From CAIUMH01 sp963758555 (lineage in GTDB: Bacteria > Actinomycetota > Acidimicrobiia > Acidimicrobiales > RAAP-2), in assembly GCA_963758555.1 (NCBI GenBank), contig CAVWVW010000003.1:1798001-1862000 (forward strand): DNA of 64,000 nt, in the 5' to 3' direction. A model generated the notes under the pieces. That model was given only the letters and a program-made list of their open reading frames with translations. It ran no database searches and was not told the origin of the DNA. A program made the translations under genes and the position numbers. How positions within the stretch are numbered: position 1 is the first letter of the stretch; every line of letters starts with the position of its first letter. This document shows, in pieces, positions 1 to 7,951 of the stretch.

Positions 1-362
1 GTGAGCTCTTCGGTGGCGTGCCCGAGCTCGAGGTAGAGCTCCTGGACGCGACGCGGGGCCCTGATCGCCCACCCGCGATCGCGGAAGTGGCGCTTCAGCT
101 CTCCGAGGATCGTGCGGGTGGCGAACGTGCTGAACTCCACCCCTCGATCGGGATCGAAGCGATCGACAGAGTGCAGCAGGGCGAGCGAGGCGACCTGCTC
201 GAGATCGTCGGGACTCTGGCCTCGATAGGCGAAGCGGCGCGCCAGCTGCCGAGCGAGACCGAGGTGCGCCTCAACCAGCTCATTGCGAAGCCTCTCGTCC
301 CTCGTCGCCGCAAACCGGACGAACATCTCAGAGGTGTCGTGGCGCCCTGTGCTGCCCATCAT
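1..362 (-). CDS. sigB: SigB/SigF-family RNA polymerase sigma factor (3' part outside window)
   Basis: About 120 N-terminal residues are visible; the gene runs off the left edge. The translation shows sigma-70 region 2 (DDLEQVASLALLHSVDRFDP, then GVEFSTFATRTILGELKRHF) followed by the start of region 3 (RDRGWAIRAPRRVQEL). This wording is typical of the SigB/SigF/SigG general-stress and sporulation group. The start ATG overlaps the stop of the upstream anti-sigma gene as TGATG, so translation is probably coupled. It is the third gene of rsbV-rsbW-sigB and should direct transcription from GTTT...GGGTA-type promoters, several of which occur in this window. The symbol is by family; sigF would be equally fair. 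Confidence 0.9.
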   Translation of the reverse strand, partial: MMGSTGRHDTSEMFVRFAATRDERLRNELVEAHLGLARQLARRFAYRGQSPDDLEQVASLALLHSVDRFDPDRGVEFSTFATRTILGELKRHFRDRGWAIRAPRRVQELYLELGHATEEL

Positions 363-757
363 CACGCGGAGGCGTGGGCTCGCCTCTTGCGCAGCCATGA
401 CGTCTCAGGGTCGTCGGGACCACCGAGGCCATGCTCGTCGACCAAGGCGTCGATGATCTGCAGCGAGAGTGAGAGCGAGAGCTCGTCGAGGGCTTCGCTC
501 GTCGGAGGATCCGAGGCGTTCGGCACGAACCTGCACGTGACGTCCACCTGGTCGTCGTCTCGAGTGAAGCACAGAGCGAGCCGGCCCCCGTCTCGATTGC
601 GGATCAGCGAGACGCACAGCTCGTCGACCGCAAGACGCAGGTCCTCGACCTCCTCGAGGTCGAACTCGGCCCGAGCGGCGACGGCCGCCGCCGTGAAGCG
701 CACGACCATCAGCAGATCGGGATCCACTGGCATGGTGAGCTCGATCACCTCGCTCAT
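362..757 (-). CDS. rsbW: Anti-sigma factor, RsbW/SpoIIAB-like ATPase
   Basis: 131 residues. It begins MSEVIELTMPVDPDLLMVVR and contains the GHKL ATPase N box region (DLRLAVDELCVSLI), although the usual Asn of ELxxN is replaced, and a later LSLSLQIIDALVDE helix. Proteins of this family bind their cognate sigma factor and phosphorylate the STAS antagonist. The ATG lies inside an ATGA overlap with the rsbV stop, and its own stop overlaps the sigB start, so the three genes are tightly coupled. A longer open frame exists upstream but it reads through rsbV in another frame and is not used. The missing Asn of the N box is odd and could reduce kinase activity; that is an inference from sequence only. 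Confidence 0.88.
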   Translation of the reverse strand: MSEVIELTMPVDPDLLMVVRFTAAAVAARAEFDLEEVEDLRLAVDELCVSLIRNRDGGRLALCFTRDDDQVDVTCRFVPNASDPPTSEALDELSLSLSLQIIDALVDEHGLGGPDDPETSWLRKRRAHASA

Positions 758-1098
758 GAAGCCATCGCTTCGTCGAGGGAGCCGTGCAGCGGGAAGAGGT
801 CCGTGAGCCCCGTGATCTCGAAGACCCGAAGGATCCGGGGATCCGACGCCACCACGCTCATCGTCCGGCCCTCGTTCTGCGTGCGCTTCCACGCGCCGAT
901 CAGCACGCCCAGGGCAGTCGAGTCGATGAAGGTCGTGCCCGAGAGGTCCACGATCAGCGAGGCGGCTCCCGCGTCGAGGACTCGATCGAGCACGGCGCGG
1001 AGCTCAGGTGCGGTCGCCAGGTCGATCTCGCCGACTACCGAGATCACCTCGACCTTCTCGTGAGAGTGCTCGTGCACCTCAAAGTCGTGTTCGGCCAT
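754..1098 (-). CDS. rsbV: Anti-sigma factor antagonist (STAS domain), RsbV-like
   Basis: 114 residues forming one STAS domain: VEVISVVGEIDLATAPELR, then SLIVDLSGTTFIDSTALGVL with the conserved DST serine that RsbW-type kinases phosphorylate. Unphosphorylated protein is expected to bind RsbW and free the sigma factor. I chose the second ATG (1098) because GGAGGGACA sits just before it; five codons upstream there is another ATG without a good ribosome site. It is the first gene of the operon and lies behind a textbook SigB/SigF-type promoter (1173-1197), pointing to autoregulation. No dedicated phosphatase (RsbU/RsbP type) is visible in the window. Confidence 0.92.
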   Translation of the reverse strand: MAEHDFEVHEHSHEKVEVISVVGEIDLATAPELRAVLDRVLDAGAASLIVDLSGTTFIDSTALGVLIGAWKRTQNEGRTMSVVASDPRILRVFEITGLTDLFPLHGSLDEAMAS

Positions 1099-1172
1099 TG
1101 TCCCTCCTGGCATTAGCTCGGCTCCCTACGAGTACAGCTGTCCCAGAGGACACAGACCGTGCATCTATGTCG

Positions 1173-1197
1173 TACCCGGGGAGCTGACGTCGAAACC
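1173..1197 (-). promoter_or_regulatory. SigB/SigF-type promoter of rsbV-rsbW-sigB
   Basis: On the minus strand the sequence reads GGTTT (1197-1193), a 15-nt spacer, then GGGTA (1177-1173). This equals the known actinobacterial SigF/SigB consensus GGTTT-N15-GGGTA. It lies about 75 nt upstream of the rsbV start and implies that the operon is transcribed by its own sigma factor. The assignment is from pattern only. Confidence 0.75.
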
Positions 1198-1314
1198 TTG
1201 GAACCACCGTGATTCTCCAACAGCATGTCACCTGCTCTCGACAACCGGCCTCTGAGACCACGGGGTGCCAGCGCCGATGCTCCTGCGGCGAGGCGGTAGA
1301 GGCGGGGATCTAAT

Positions 1315-4300
1315 TCAGGCAGGTCGACGGAGGATCTGGAGGATCCTCGTGGCGATGGTGTCGAGCTGGTCGGGTCGGGCGATCCGATCGCGCTGGAGCT
1401 CGAAGATGGCCTGCTCGAGCAGATGGAACTCCACGAGCACGCCCAGGTGCTCGAGCTCTGCGGGGACGAAGGGAGCGCCGCGTGTCGTCTCGAGGTACCC
1501 GCGCAAGAACGTGCCGGAGACCCACCGGAACCACGTCGAGACCCACTTGGTGACCATGCCCTCCGGAATCGCCGCCGTGAGATCGCGCTCGATCCGCTCA
1601 GAGCCCAGTCGAGCTGCGTTCTCGAGAGATCGGACCATCCCAGCCAGGTCGACGGCGCCGGGCTGCTTCGCTCGACGTTGGACCGGTGAGCGCCCGGGCT
1701 CTCCCTCGAAGCCCACGATGCCGAAGTCTCGGCCTCGCCAGGGGAGGTTGGTGAGCTGGCAGTCACCGTGGACGCGGATCTTCTCGACCGTCATGGGCGT
1801 CGACGGAAGCCGACGGAGATGATCGAACAGCTCGGCCTCGATGCCGGCGAGCGCTTGGAGGCTCTTCGGGTCGTGCTCGTCGACGTCGACGAGGGCTGCT
1901 CGAGCCATGCGCCTCGTCCGGTGGTACATCGCTTGGCGCTCACTGAGGCTCAGGGGCTCAGGTCGGAGATCGGGCTGCTCCCGATCGGAGCTGAGCGCGA
2001 GGTGCAGCGATCCCACCAGGTGGCCGATCTGCAGCGCCCACTCCTGGTGCGGGCCGAGCAAGGCGTGGTCGGCGGGGTACGTCGAGGTGACGACGTCGAC
2101 CATCCGCACCGGTTCGAGCATCTCGATGTCGTGCGTCATGCCGTGGGCGAGCGTCTCTTCCAAGCTGTGGACCAGCGCGTCGACCACGTAGTCGAGGCCC
2201 CCCGATTCGTGGACGAGGTACTCCTCGAGGGCCACCAACGTGGACGCCGTCTCCCCTCCCGTGCCCGAGCGAAGCTCGAGGCACCCGGCAAACCGCGGTG
2301 AGGCATCGAACTTCGCTCCGTCGCTGAGGAAGGACACGAGCTCGACGCCAGGCGACGGCCCTTCGATCAGGCGCCGGGTCACCTTGACCACCAGGCGATC
2401 GTCGACCACCGAGGCATCCGTGGTGCTGGCGTTGGCCAAGGGCTCGATGGTCCCCGTCGCCACGCTCTTGGCCAGACGGCTGAGTGCGGGCGTGGCGAGA
2501 CCGGTGATGACACGGGCCCCCGGGCTCAGTGTCCCCTCGGTGCCGCCACGATGCTCGACCTCTGCGATGAGCGCCTGCACAAAGGCCGGCAGGGCTACCG
2601 CGTCGACGAGATAGCCCGAGCCGGCAGTGGTGGTGAGCGCGGCGACCACGGCGTCGGGTCGCTCCCTCGCCAGCCGCTCACCTCGAGCCTTCGAAGCGAA
2701 GCCGAGCGCGAGGAGGTGCCGCTCGGGCTCCCCGAACTCGAAGGTCACCTCGATCTCGGCGAACACGGCGGTCTCGGGGGTGAGCGATGCCGCGTCGTCG
2801 GCGAGGGCCATCGTGCCCTTGAGCGATGCCGTGGCGACCAGGCGACCCTCGTCTCGGAGCCAGTCATGACCCTTGTAGTAGCTCGTCAGCGCCTTGTCGA
2901 GCGGTCCGTTGGGACCGTCAGCCAGCACGTCGAGCCATGAGCCGTCGACCTCGATCGTGGGCCGAGAGCCCGCCTCGGTTGCCGGCTCGTTCTCCACCGA
3001 GAACCAGAAGAAGCCGTGGGGTCCCATCGTGAGCGGATAGGGGTCCTTGCCGATGACCGGGAAGGGCGTGTTGCCGAACATCTCGCAGAGCGTTGCTCCC
3101 TCGAAGGCAGAGAGGTCGAGCTCCGCGCTCTGCGCGAAGCGTGACAGGTTGACCACCACCAAGAGGCGCTCACCTTCGAGCTCGCGGACGAAGGCCAGGA
3201 TCTTGCGACTGCCCGCCTTGAGCATCGTGAGCGAGCCCCGAGAGAAGGCGGGGTAGCGGCGACGGAGCTGGATGAGCCGACGCATCCACCACAGCAGCGA
3301 GTTGGGGTCATCGTCTTGGGCTTCGACGTTGACCACCTGCTCGGCGAAGGCAGGCGAGTTCACGATGGGCAAGAAGAGCTGGTGGGGAGCCGCTCGAGAG
3401 AAGCCAGCGTTGCGGTCCGCGTCCCACTGCATCGGGGTGCGCACGGCGTCGCGGTCTCCGAGGTAGAGGTTGTCCCCCATCCCGATCTCGTCGCCGTAGT
3501 AGATCACCGGCGTGCCGGGCAGCGAGAAGAGCAGCGCGTTCATCATCTCGATCAGGCGACGGTCGTTGCCGAGCAAGGGGGCGAGCCGGCGCCGGATACC
3601 CATGTTGACCCGAGCTCTCGGGTCCTGCGCATAGGCGCGGTACATGTAGTCCCGCTCCTCGTCGGTGACCATCTCCAGCGTCAGCTCGTCGTGGTTGCGA
3701 AGGAACAGCGCCCACTGGCACCCCGGCGGCGGATCGGGAGTCTCCGCCAGGATGTCGACGATCGGGAAGCGATCCTCTTGCTGAGCGGCCATGAACATGC
3801 GCGGCATCAAGGGGAAGTGGAAGGCCATCTGGCAGCGGTCACCCTTGCCCATGTACTCGACGGCATCCTCAGGCCACAGGTTGGCTTCCGCCAGCAGCAT
3901 CCGATCGCTGAAGCGCTCATCGATGTGGGAGCGCAGCTCTTCGAGGAGGGCGAAGGTCTCCGGCAGGTTCATGCACGTCGTGCCCTCTCGGGCGAAGAGG
4001 TAGGGGACGGCGTCGAGTCGAAGGCCGTCCACGCCTTGTTCAAGCCAGAAGTCGACGACCGAGAACATCTCGTCGCGCACCACCGGGTTGTCCCAGTTGA
4101 GGCTGGGCTGATGCGAGTAGAAGCGGTGCCAGTAGTACTGGCCCGCCTCGGGGCTGTAGGCCCAGTTCGACGTCTCGAAGTCCGGGAAGATGATCCTGGC
4201 CTCTGAGAAGCGGTCCGGCGTGTCGCTCCAGAGATAGAAGTCTCTCGCTGGCGAGCCGGGCTCCGAGCGGATGGCCCGCTGGAACCAAGGGTGCTGATCC

Positions 4301-4677
4301 GAGGTGTGCGCCAAGACGAGCTCGGTGATGACCTTGAGGCCGCGGGCATGTGCTTCCTCTAAGAGCACCGAGACGTCGTGCAAGGTGCCGAAGCTGGGAT
4401 TGACGCGGCGATAGTCCGAGATGTCGTAGCCGTCGTCTCGAAGCGGCGAGGGGTAGAACGGCAGGAGCCACAGCGCGGTGACCCCGAGCTGCTGGAGGTA
4501 GTCGAGTCGCTGGATGAGCCCCGGGAAGTCGCCGATCCCGTTGTTGTCGCTGTCTTGGTAGGAGCGGACGTGCAGCTCGTAGATGACGGCGTCTTGGTAC
4601 CAGTGGCCCTCAGCGATGGGCTCGGTTCCCCGATCGAGGATCTTGCGTCGGCTGCCGCTCACGTGGTCGGCTCCCAC
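1315..4677 (-). CDS. treS: Trehalose synthase / maltokinase fusion (TreS-Mak)
   Basis: 1120 residues. The N-terminal half (about 22-560) is a GH13 trehalose synthase, which interconverts maltose and trehalose: WYQDAVIYELHVRSY, GVTALWLLPFYPSPLRDDGY, nucleophile region VDGLRLDAVP (Asp near 222), acid/base MLLAEANLWPED (Glu near 264) and LRNHDELTLEM (Asp near 330). The C-terminal half (about 600-1115) is a maltokinase (Pep2/Mak) that makes maltose-1-phosphate from ATP and maltose, as in other actinobacteria where the two are fused. The kinase part shows VHGDCQLTNLPWRGRDFGIVGFEG, the phosphotransferase His/Asp loop. The start is GTG; no ATG fits the frame nearby. No glgE or glgB is seen here. A weak SigB-like site lies upstream, fitting a stress-osmolyte role. 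Confidence 0.95.
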   Translation of the reverse strand: MGADHVSGSRRKILDRGTEPIAEGHWYQDAVIYELHVRSYQDSDNNGIGDFPGLIQRLDYLQQLGVTALWLLPFYPSPLRDDGYDISDYRRVNPSFGTLHDVSVLLEEAHARGLKVITELVLAHTSDQHPWFQRAIRSEPGSPARDFYLWSDTPDRFSEARIIFPDFETSNWAYSPEAGQYYWHRFYSHQPSLNWDNPVVRDEMFSVVDFWLEQGVDGLRLDAVPYLFAREGTTCMNLPETFALLEELRSHIDERFSDRMLLAEANLWPEDAVEYMGKGDRCQMAFHFPLMPRMFMAAQQEDRFPIVDILAETPDPPPGCQWALFLRNHDELTLEMVTDEERDYMYRAYAQDPRARVNMGIRRRLAPLLGNDRRLIEMMNALLFSLPGTPVIYYGDEIGMGDNLYLGDRDAVRTPMQWDADRNAGFSRAAPHQLFLPIVNSPAFAEQVVNVEAQDDDPNSLLWWMRRLIQLRRRYPAFSRGSLTMLKAGSRKILAFVRELEGERLLVVVNLSRFAQSAELDLSAFEGATLCEMFGNTPFPVIGKDPYPLTMGPHGFFWFSVENEPATEAGSRPTIEVDGSWLDVLADGPNGPLDKALTSYYKGHDWLRDEGRLVATASLKGTMALADDAASLTPETAVFAEIEVTFEFGEPERHLLALGFASKARGERLARERPDAVVAALTTTAGSGYLVDAVALPAFVQALIAEVEHRGGTEGTLSPGARVITGLATPALSRLAKSVATGTIEPLANASTTDASVVDDRLVVKVTRRLIEGPSPGVELVSFLSDGAKFDASPRFAGCLELRSGTGGETASTLVALEEYLVHESGGLDYVVDALVHSLEETLAHGMTHDIEMLEPVRMVDVVTSTYPADHALLGPHQEWALQIGHLVGSLHLALSSDREQPDLRPEPLSLSERQAMYHRTRRMARAALVDVDEHDPKSLQALAGIEAELFDHLRRLPSTPMTVEKIRVHGDCQLTNLPWRGRDFGIVGFEGEPGRSPVQRRAKQPGAVDLAGMVRSLENAARLGSERIERDLTAAIPEGMVTKWVSTWFRWVSGTFLRGYLETTRGAPFVPAELEHLGVLVEFHLLEQAIFELQRDRIARPDQLDTIATRILQILRRPA

Positions 4678-4733
4678 GAGCGTGCCGTCATGCGAAGTGC
4701 GACCAGCTCCTGCCTCGCCATGCCACCACCACC

Positions 4734-4759
4734 TACCCCGTCACGGTGCCCACGACACC
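4734..4759 (-). promoter_or_regulatory. Possible SigB-type promoter for treS
   Basis: Minus strand: GGTGT (4759-4755), 16-nt spacer, GGGTA (4738-4734). One mismatch to GGTTT and a spacer one base longer than ideal. It is about 57 nt upstream of the treS GTG start. Suggestive only. Confidence 0.4.
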
Positions 4760-4805
4760 TGGTCCAATCGCGAAGAGATCAGCCTCGCGCTTTCGTGCTC
4801 CTGAT

Positions 4806-4830
4806 GGTTGGGCATCGTACGTTCTGGGTA
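4806..4830 (+). promoter_or_regulatory. SigB-type promoter for the lone RsbW-like gene
   Basis: Plus strand: GGTTG (4806-4810), 15-nt spacer, GGGTA (4826-4830). One mismatch to the SigF/SigB consensus. It faces the RsbW-like ATPase gene at 4966 and is divergent from treS. Confidence 0.55.
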
Positions 4831-4835
4831 GCGCT

Positions 4836-4853
4836 CTGTTCGCAAGAGAACAG
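4836..4853. repeat. Inverted repeat CTGTTC-N6-GAACAG (possible operator)
   Basis: A perfect 6-bp dyad (CTGTTC, gcaaga, GAACAG) sits just downstream of the GGGTA box at 4826-4830, where transcription would start. The position suits a repressor site. The protein that would bind is unknown; the half-site orientation is opposite to the LexA box near recA. Confidence 0.4.
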
Positions 4854-4965
4854 GATCTCCCGATGACGATGCGTCCCTCACGGCCAGCAGCAGCCCTCGC
4901 GAGCCACCACGCTCGCGCTCTACACTCGTCGAACCTCGTCTCGTCCTCGTCGAAACGGTGCCGTC

Positions 4966-5346
4966 TTGGCCGATCTTGAGATCACGCTGCCCCCCGACGC
5001 ACGCTCGGTGCGCGTCGCACGCGAGGCGATCCGGCGGAGTCTCGAGCGGTTTCCCGCGGAGTGCGCCGAGGTGGCGGCGGCGATCGTGAGCGAGCTCGTC
5101 TCGAACGCCATCCGTCACGGCTCGCCACCCATCAGGCTGCAGGTGGCCACAGAGCCCACTCGCATCGTCATCACCGTCTCCGATGCGAGCAGCGCCGAGC
5201 CGGTGGTCAAGACCGCCTCTCCCCTCGACCAGCAAGGCAGGGGCCTCGAGATCGTCGAGGCCCTCTCTGACCGCTGGGGTGTCACCCAGGATGAGAACGG
5301 CAAGTCCGTCTGGTGCGAGCTCGATGTGGTGCCAGCTCGTCGCTGA
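4966..5346 (+). CDS. RsbW-like serine-kinase/anti-sigma ATPase domain protein
   Basis: 126 residues, a single GHKL (HATPase_c_2) domain. The N box is intact here (VAAAIVSELVSNAIRHG), followed by RIVITVSDASSAEP (D-x-G-like loop without the Gly) and a G box QQGRGLEIVEALSDRWGV. Proteins like this act as anti-sigma kinases or as regulators of STAS proteins. Unlike rsbW above, it stands alone with no STAS or sigma gene next to it. The start is TTG; no ATG or GTG occurs in frame in the right place. A SigB-like promoter lies about 135 nt upstream, so it may be a feedback component of the same stress circuit, which is an inference. Confidence 0.8.
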   Translation: MADLEITLPPDARSVRVAREAIRRSLERFPAECAEVAAAIVSELVSNAIRHGSPPIRLQVATEPTRIVITVSDASSAEPVVKTASPLDQQGRGLEIVEALSDRWGVTQDENGKSVWCELDVVPARR

Positions 5347-5393
5347 GCCCGGCGGAGCGATGCGCTCGGATCGCTACCCAGCGCCCTGTTGGA

Positions 5394-5744
5394 TCAGCGA
5401 GGAGGCTCGGCCAAGCTGGCTGCCAGCTGAGCGAGGAGGTTCACGCCACCGCGAAGCGCACCGTTGAGGTTCTTGTGCTCTGCCGCCACGGCGTGGGCGC
5501 GCTCGCCCACGGCCGCCTCCGCTTGGCGCACCACCTCTGAGAGGTCCTTGCCTTCGAGCATGATCCGGCCCTGCGCTGCCTTGTCAGAGACGGTGCCTCG
5601 AACATGGTCCACGACCTGTGACGCAGCGTGGGTCGCTCTCTCACGAGCTGAGCTCGCCAGGGCTCGCCCGACCACGTCGACGAGCATGCCGACCGCGGCG
5701 CCGGCCACGGCTCCGACGAGCATCTTCTTGAACGCGCTTGGCAT
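5394..5744 (-). CDS. Small hydrophobic-anchor protein, unknown function
   Basis: 116 residues. The N terminus MPSAFKKMLVGAVAGAAVGM carries a short glycine-rich hydrophobic segment, as in YtxH-like envelope stress proteins, and the rest is a polar, mostly helical region rich in Ala, Glu and Arg. I chose the ATG at 5744 because AGAGAGGTGAT precedes it at a good distance. It is convergent with the RsbW-like gene and divergent from catalase. I do not recognise a specific family; the stress-gene neighbourhood suggests, but does not prove, a stress role. Confidence 0.6.
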   Translation of the reverse strand: MPSAFKKMLVGAVAGAAVGMLVDVVGRALASSARERATHAASQVVDHVRGTVSDKAAQGRIMLEGKDLSEVVRQAEAAVGERAHAVAAEHKNLNGALRGGVNLLAQLAASLAEPPR

Positions 5745-5885
5745 GGTGATCACCTCTCTGTGCGCGCCAGGTGCGCGCTGTTTCGCTTCTCCCCTCTCCT
5801 ATGCCCTCGAGGGTCGATCCTCACTCCTCTGGCCTTCGCCCCGAGCTCGAACGTGCAGCGCGCCGCTGCGCGGCTCCGAGCGCTT

Positions 5886-5911
5886 GTTTGGCGACCGGGG
5901 CTGGTGGGCAT
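5886..5911 (+). promoter_or_regulatory. SigB-type promoter of the catalase gene
   Basis: Plus strand GTTT (5886-5889), 16-nt spacer, GGGCAT (5906-5911), close to the GTTT-N15/17-GGGTAT pattern of SigB/SigF sigma factors. It is about 37 nt before the katA ATG. Catalase is a classic member of general-stress regulons. Confidence 0.6.
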
Positions 5912-5947
5912 CATCACCTGGCGCCCCCCAGCACAAGGAGCAGCACC

Positions 5948-7420
5948 ATGGCCGACGAGACGACGCCACGAAGCGAGCAGCACCCGACCACCGACGACGC
6001 CGGCCATCGCGCCCCGAGCGACGAGTTCTCGCAGTCGGCGGGGCTCGACGGGCCGCTGCTGCTCCAGGATCACTACCTGCTCCAGAAGATGGCGCACTTC
6101 AATCGGGAGCGTGTGCCCGAGCACGTGGTGCACGCCAAGGGCCACGGCGCCTTCGGCTTCTTCGAGGCCACCGAGGACGTGAGCGAGCTGTGCGCCGCCG
6201 AGTTCCTCACCAAGGGGACGATCACCCCGGTCTTCGCCCGCTTCTCGACCGTGGCTGGCGAGCAGGGCTTCGCGGACACCGTTCGCGACCCGAGGGGCTT
6301 CGCGCTCAAGATGTACACGAGCCAGGGCAACTACGACCTCGTCGGCAACAACACGCCGGTGTTCTTCATCCGCGATCCGTCCAAGTTCTCAGACTTCATC
6401 CACTCCCAGAAGCGGCGCGCCGACACCGGGAGGACCGATCACAACGGTCAGTGGGACTTCTGGACGCTCTCGCCAGAGAGCGCCCACCAGGTGACCATCC
6501 TCATGTCTGATCGCGGCACGCCGAGGACCATCAGGAACATGAACGGCTACGGCTCGCACACCTTCTTGTGGTCGAACGCCGCCGGAGAGCGCCACTGGGT
6601 CAAGTACCACTTCAAGACCGACCAGGGCGTCGAGAACTTCACCGACGCCGAGGCCAAGGCGATGACCGCCGAAGACCCCGACTTCCACCGAGCCGACCTC
6701 TGGGACGCCATCGCTCGGGGCGAGCACCCCAGCTGGACCCTCGAGATGCAGGTGATGGCGTTCGAGGACGCTGCGGACTATCGCTTCAACCCCTTCGACG
6801 TGACCAAGGTCTGGCCGCACGAGGACTACCCCGCGATCCCGATCGGCCGGCTGGTCCTTGACAAGAACCCTGAGAACTACTTCGCCCAAGTTGAGCAAGC
6901 CGCGTTCGAGCCGTCGAACCTGGTACCGGGCATCGCAGCCAGCCCCGACAAGATGCTCCAGGGACGCATGTTCAGCTACCCCGACACGCATCGCTACCGG
7001 ATCGGACCGAACTACCTCCAGCTGCCCATCAACCAGCCACGCGTCGACGTGGCGACCTACAACCATGACGGTCCGATGACGTTCACGCCCGCCAGCGACC
7101 CTGTCTACGCACCCAACAGCTACGGAGGTCCGAGCGCTCAGCCAGAGGCTGCCGACGAGATCCCCTTCGACGTCTCCGGCGAGATCGTCCGCAGCGCCTA
7201 CCGAGCCCATCGGGACGACGATGACTTCGTCCAGGCCCGGGCCCTGGTCCGTGACGTGATGAACGACGAGGATCGCTCGCATCTGGTCACCAACGTCGCC
7301 AATCACGCACTCCACGGCCCTGGGCTCGATGCGGACGTGGCTCGTCGCGTGGAGGAGTACTTTACGAAGATCGACACCGACCTCGGCAAAGCCGTCGGCG
7401 TCGCCCTCCACGAGGGGTAA
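5948..7420 (+). CDS. katA: Heme catalase (monofunctional, small-subunit type)
   Basis: 490 residues, the usual size of clade 3 catalases, which turn hydrogen peroxide into water and oxygen. Seen: distal His in VVHAKGHGAFGFFE, the VGNNTPVFFIRDPSKFSDFI stretch with the active-site Asn, and the proximal heme-ligand Tyr in MFSYPDTHRYRIGPNY. AAGGAG precedes the ATG by a good distance. The open frame extends further upstream, but that part is not catalase-like. A SigB-type promoter lies just upstream. The protein is expected in the cytoplasm. Confidence 0.97.
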   Translation: MADETTPRSEQHPTTDDAGHRAPSDEFSQSAGLDGPLLLQDHYLLQKMAHFNRERVPEHVVHAKGHGAFGFFEATEDVSELCAAEFLTKGTITPVFARFSTVAGEQGFADTVRDPRGFALKMYTSQGNYDLVGNNTPVFFIRDPSKFSDFIHSQKRRADTGRTDHNGQWDFWTLSPESAHQVTILMSDRGTPRTIRNMNGYGSHTFLWSNAAGERHWVKYHFKTDQGVENFTDAEAKAMTAEDPDFHRADLWDAIARGEHPSWTLEMQVMAFEDAADYRFNPFDVTKVWPHEDYPAIPIGRLVLDKNPENYFAQVEQAAFEPSNLVPGIAASPDKMLQGRMFSYPDTHRYRIGPNYLQLPINQPRVDVATYNHDGPMTFTPASDPVYAPNSYGGPSAQPEAADEIPFDVSGEIVRSAYRAHRDDDDFVQARALVRDVMNDEDRSHLVTNVANHALHGPGLDADVARRVEEYFTKIDTDLGKAVGVALHEG

Positions 7421-7481
7421 CCGCCACCAAGGCGACGTGGTCCCTCTCCACGAGGAGCGGTCCACCAGGGAAGTGAGAGCC

Positions 7482-7886
7482 ATGCCACGGACCGACAGCC
7501 GAGCGCTGATGAGCCGCGCCCTGCACCAGCTGGGCGACCTGTCGGCGCGCGCCTCGGTCGCCGTCGCAGCGGCGATCCTCGTGGCCGGCTTCGTCATCGC
7601 CCTGGCCATCGCGGGGTTCCCGTCAAGCTGGGAGAACGGCTTCGCTCTCGCGACCTCGGCGATCACCTTGATCATGGTCTTCACCATCCAGCACACCCAG
7701 ACTCGCCAGCAGACGGCCATCCAGGCCAAGCTCGACGAGCTCATCCGCACCTCGCCGGAAGCCGACGACCTCCTGGTCAAGATCGAATCGGCCCATGATG
7801 ACGAGCTGGGCGAGATCGAGAAGAGCTCGCTCGAGCACCACGTCTCGGTGCGCAGCACCGATGACGACGAAGGAGGCGAGGCCTAG
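7482..7886 (+). CDS. Low-affinity iron permease family membrane protein
   Basis: 134 residues with two hydrophobic segments (about 24-46 and 53-70), the second ending in LIMVFTIQHTQTRQQTAIQAKLDELI. This IQHTQ-RQ-AIQ-KLDELI signature is typical of the PF04120 low-affinity iron permease-like family of bacteria. The acidic C-terminal tail (SIESAHDDE region onward) is cytoplasmic by prediction. Transport activity of bacterial members is not established, so the name is by family only. It lies 61 nt downstream of katA on the same strand and could share its transcript. Confidence 0.8.
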   Translation: MPRTDSRALMSRALHQLGDLSARASVAVAAAILVAGFVIALAIAGFPSSWENGFALATSAITLIMVFTIQHTQTRQQTAIQAKLDELIRTSPEADDLLVKIESAHDDELGEIEKSSLEHHVSVRSTDDDEGGEA

Positions 7887-7951
7887 GTGTCGAGCGCCCA
7901 GAGCAACCCCGCCGGCCCCCGAAGTCGCACAAGCGCGGAGAGTGAGCAACG

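Noticed and set aside
6389..7858. A 489-codon open frame opposite catalase
   Set aside because: Catalase is certain on the other strand; the antisense translation has no recognisable motif.
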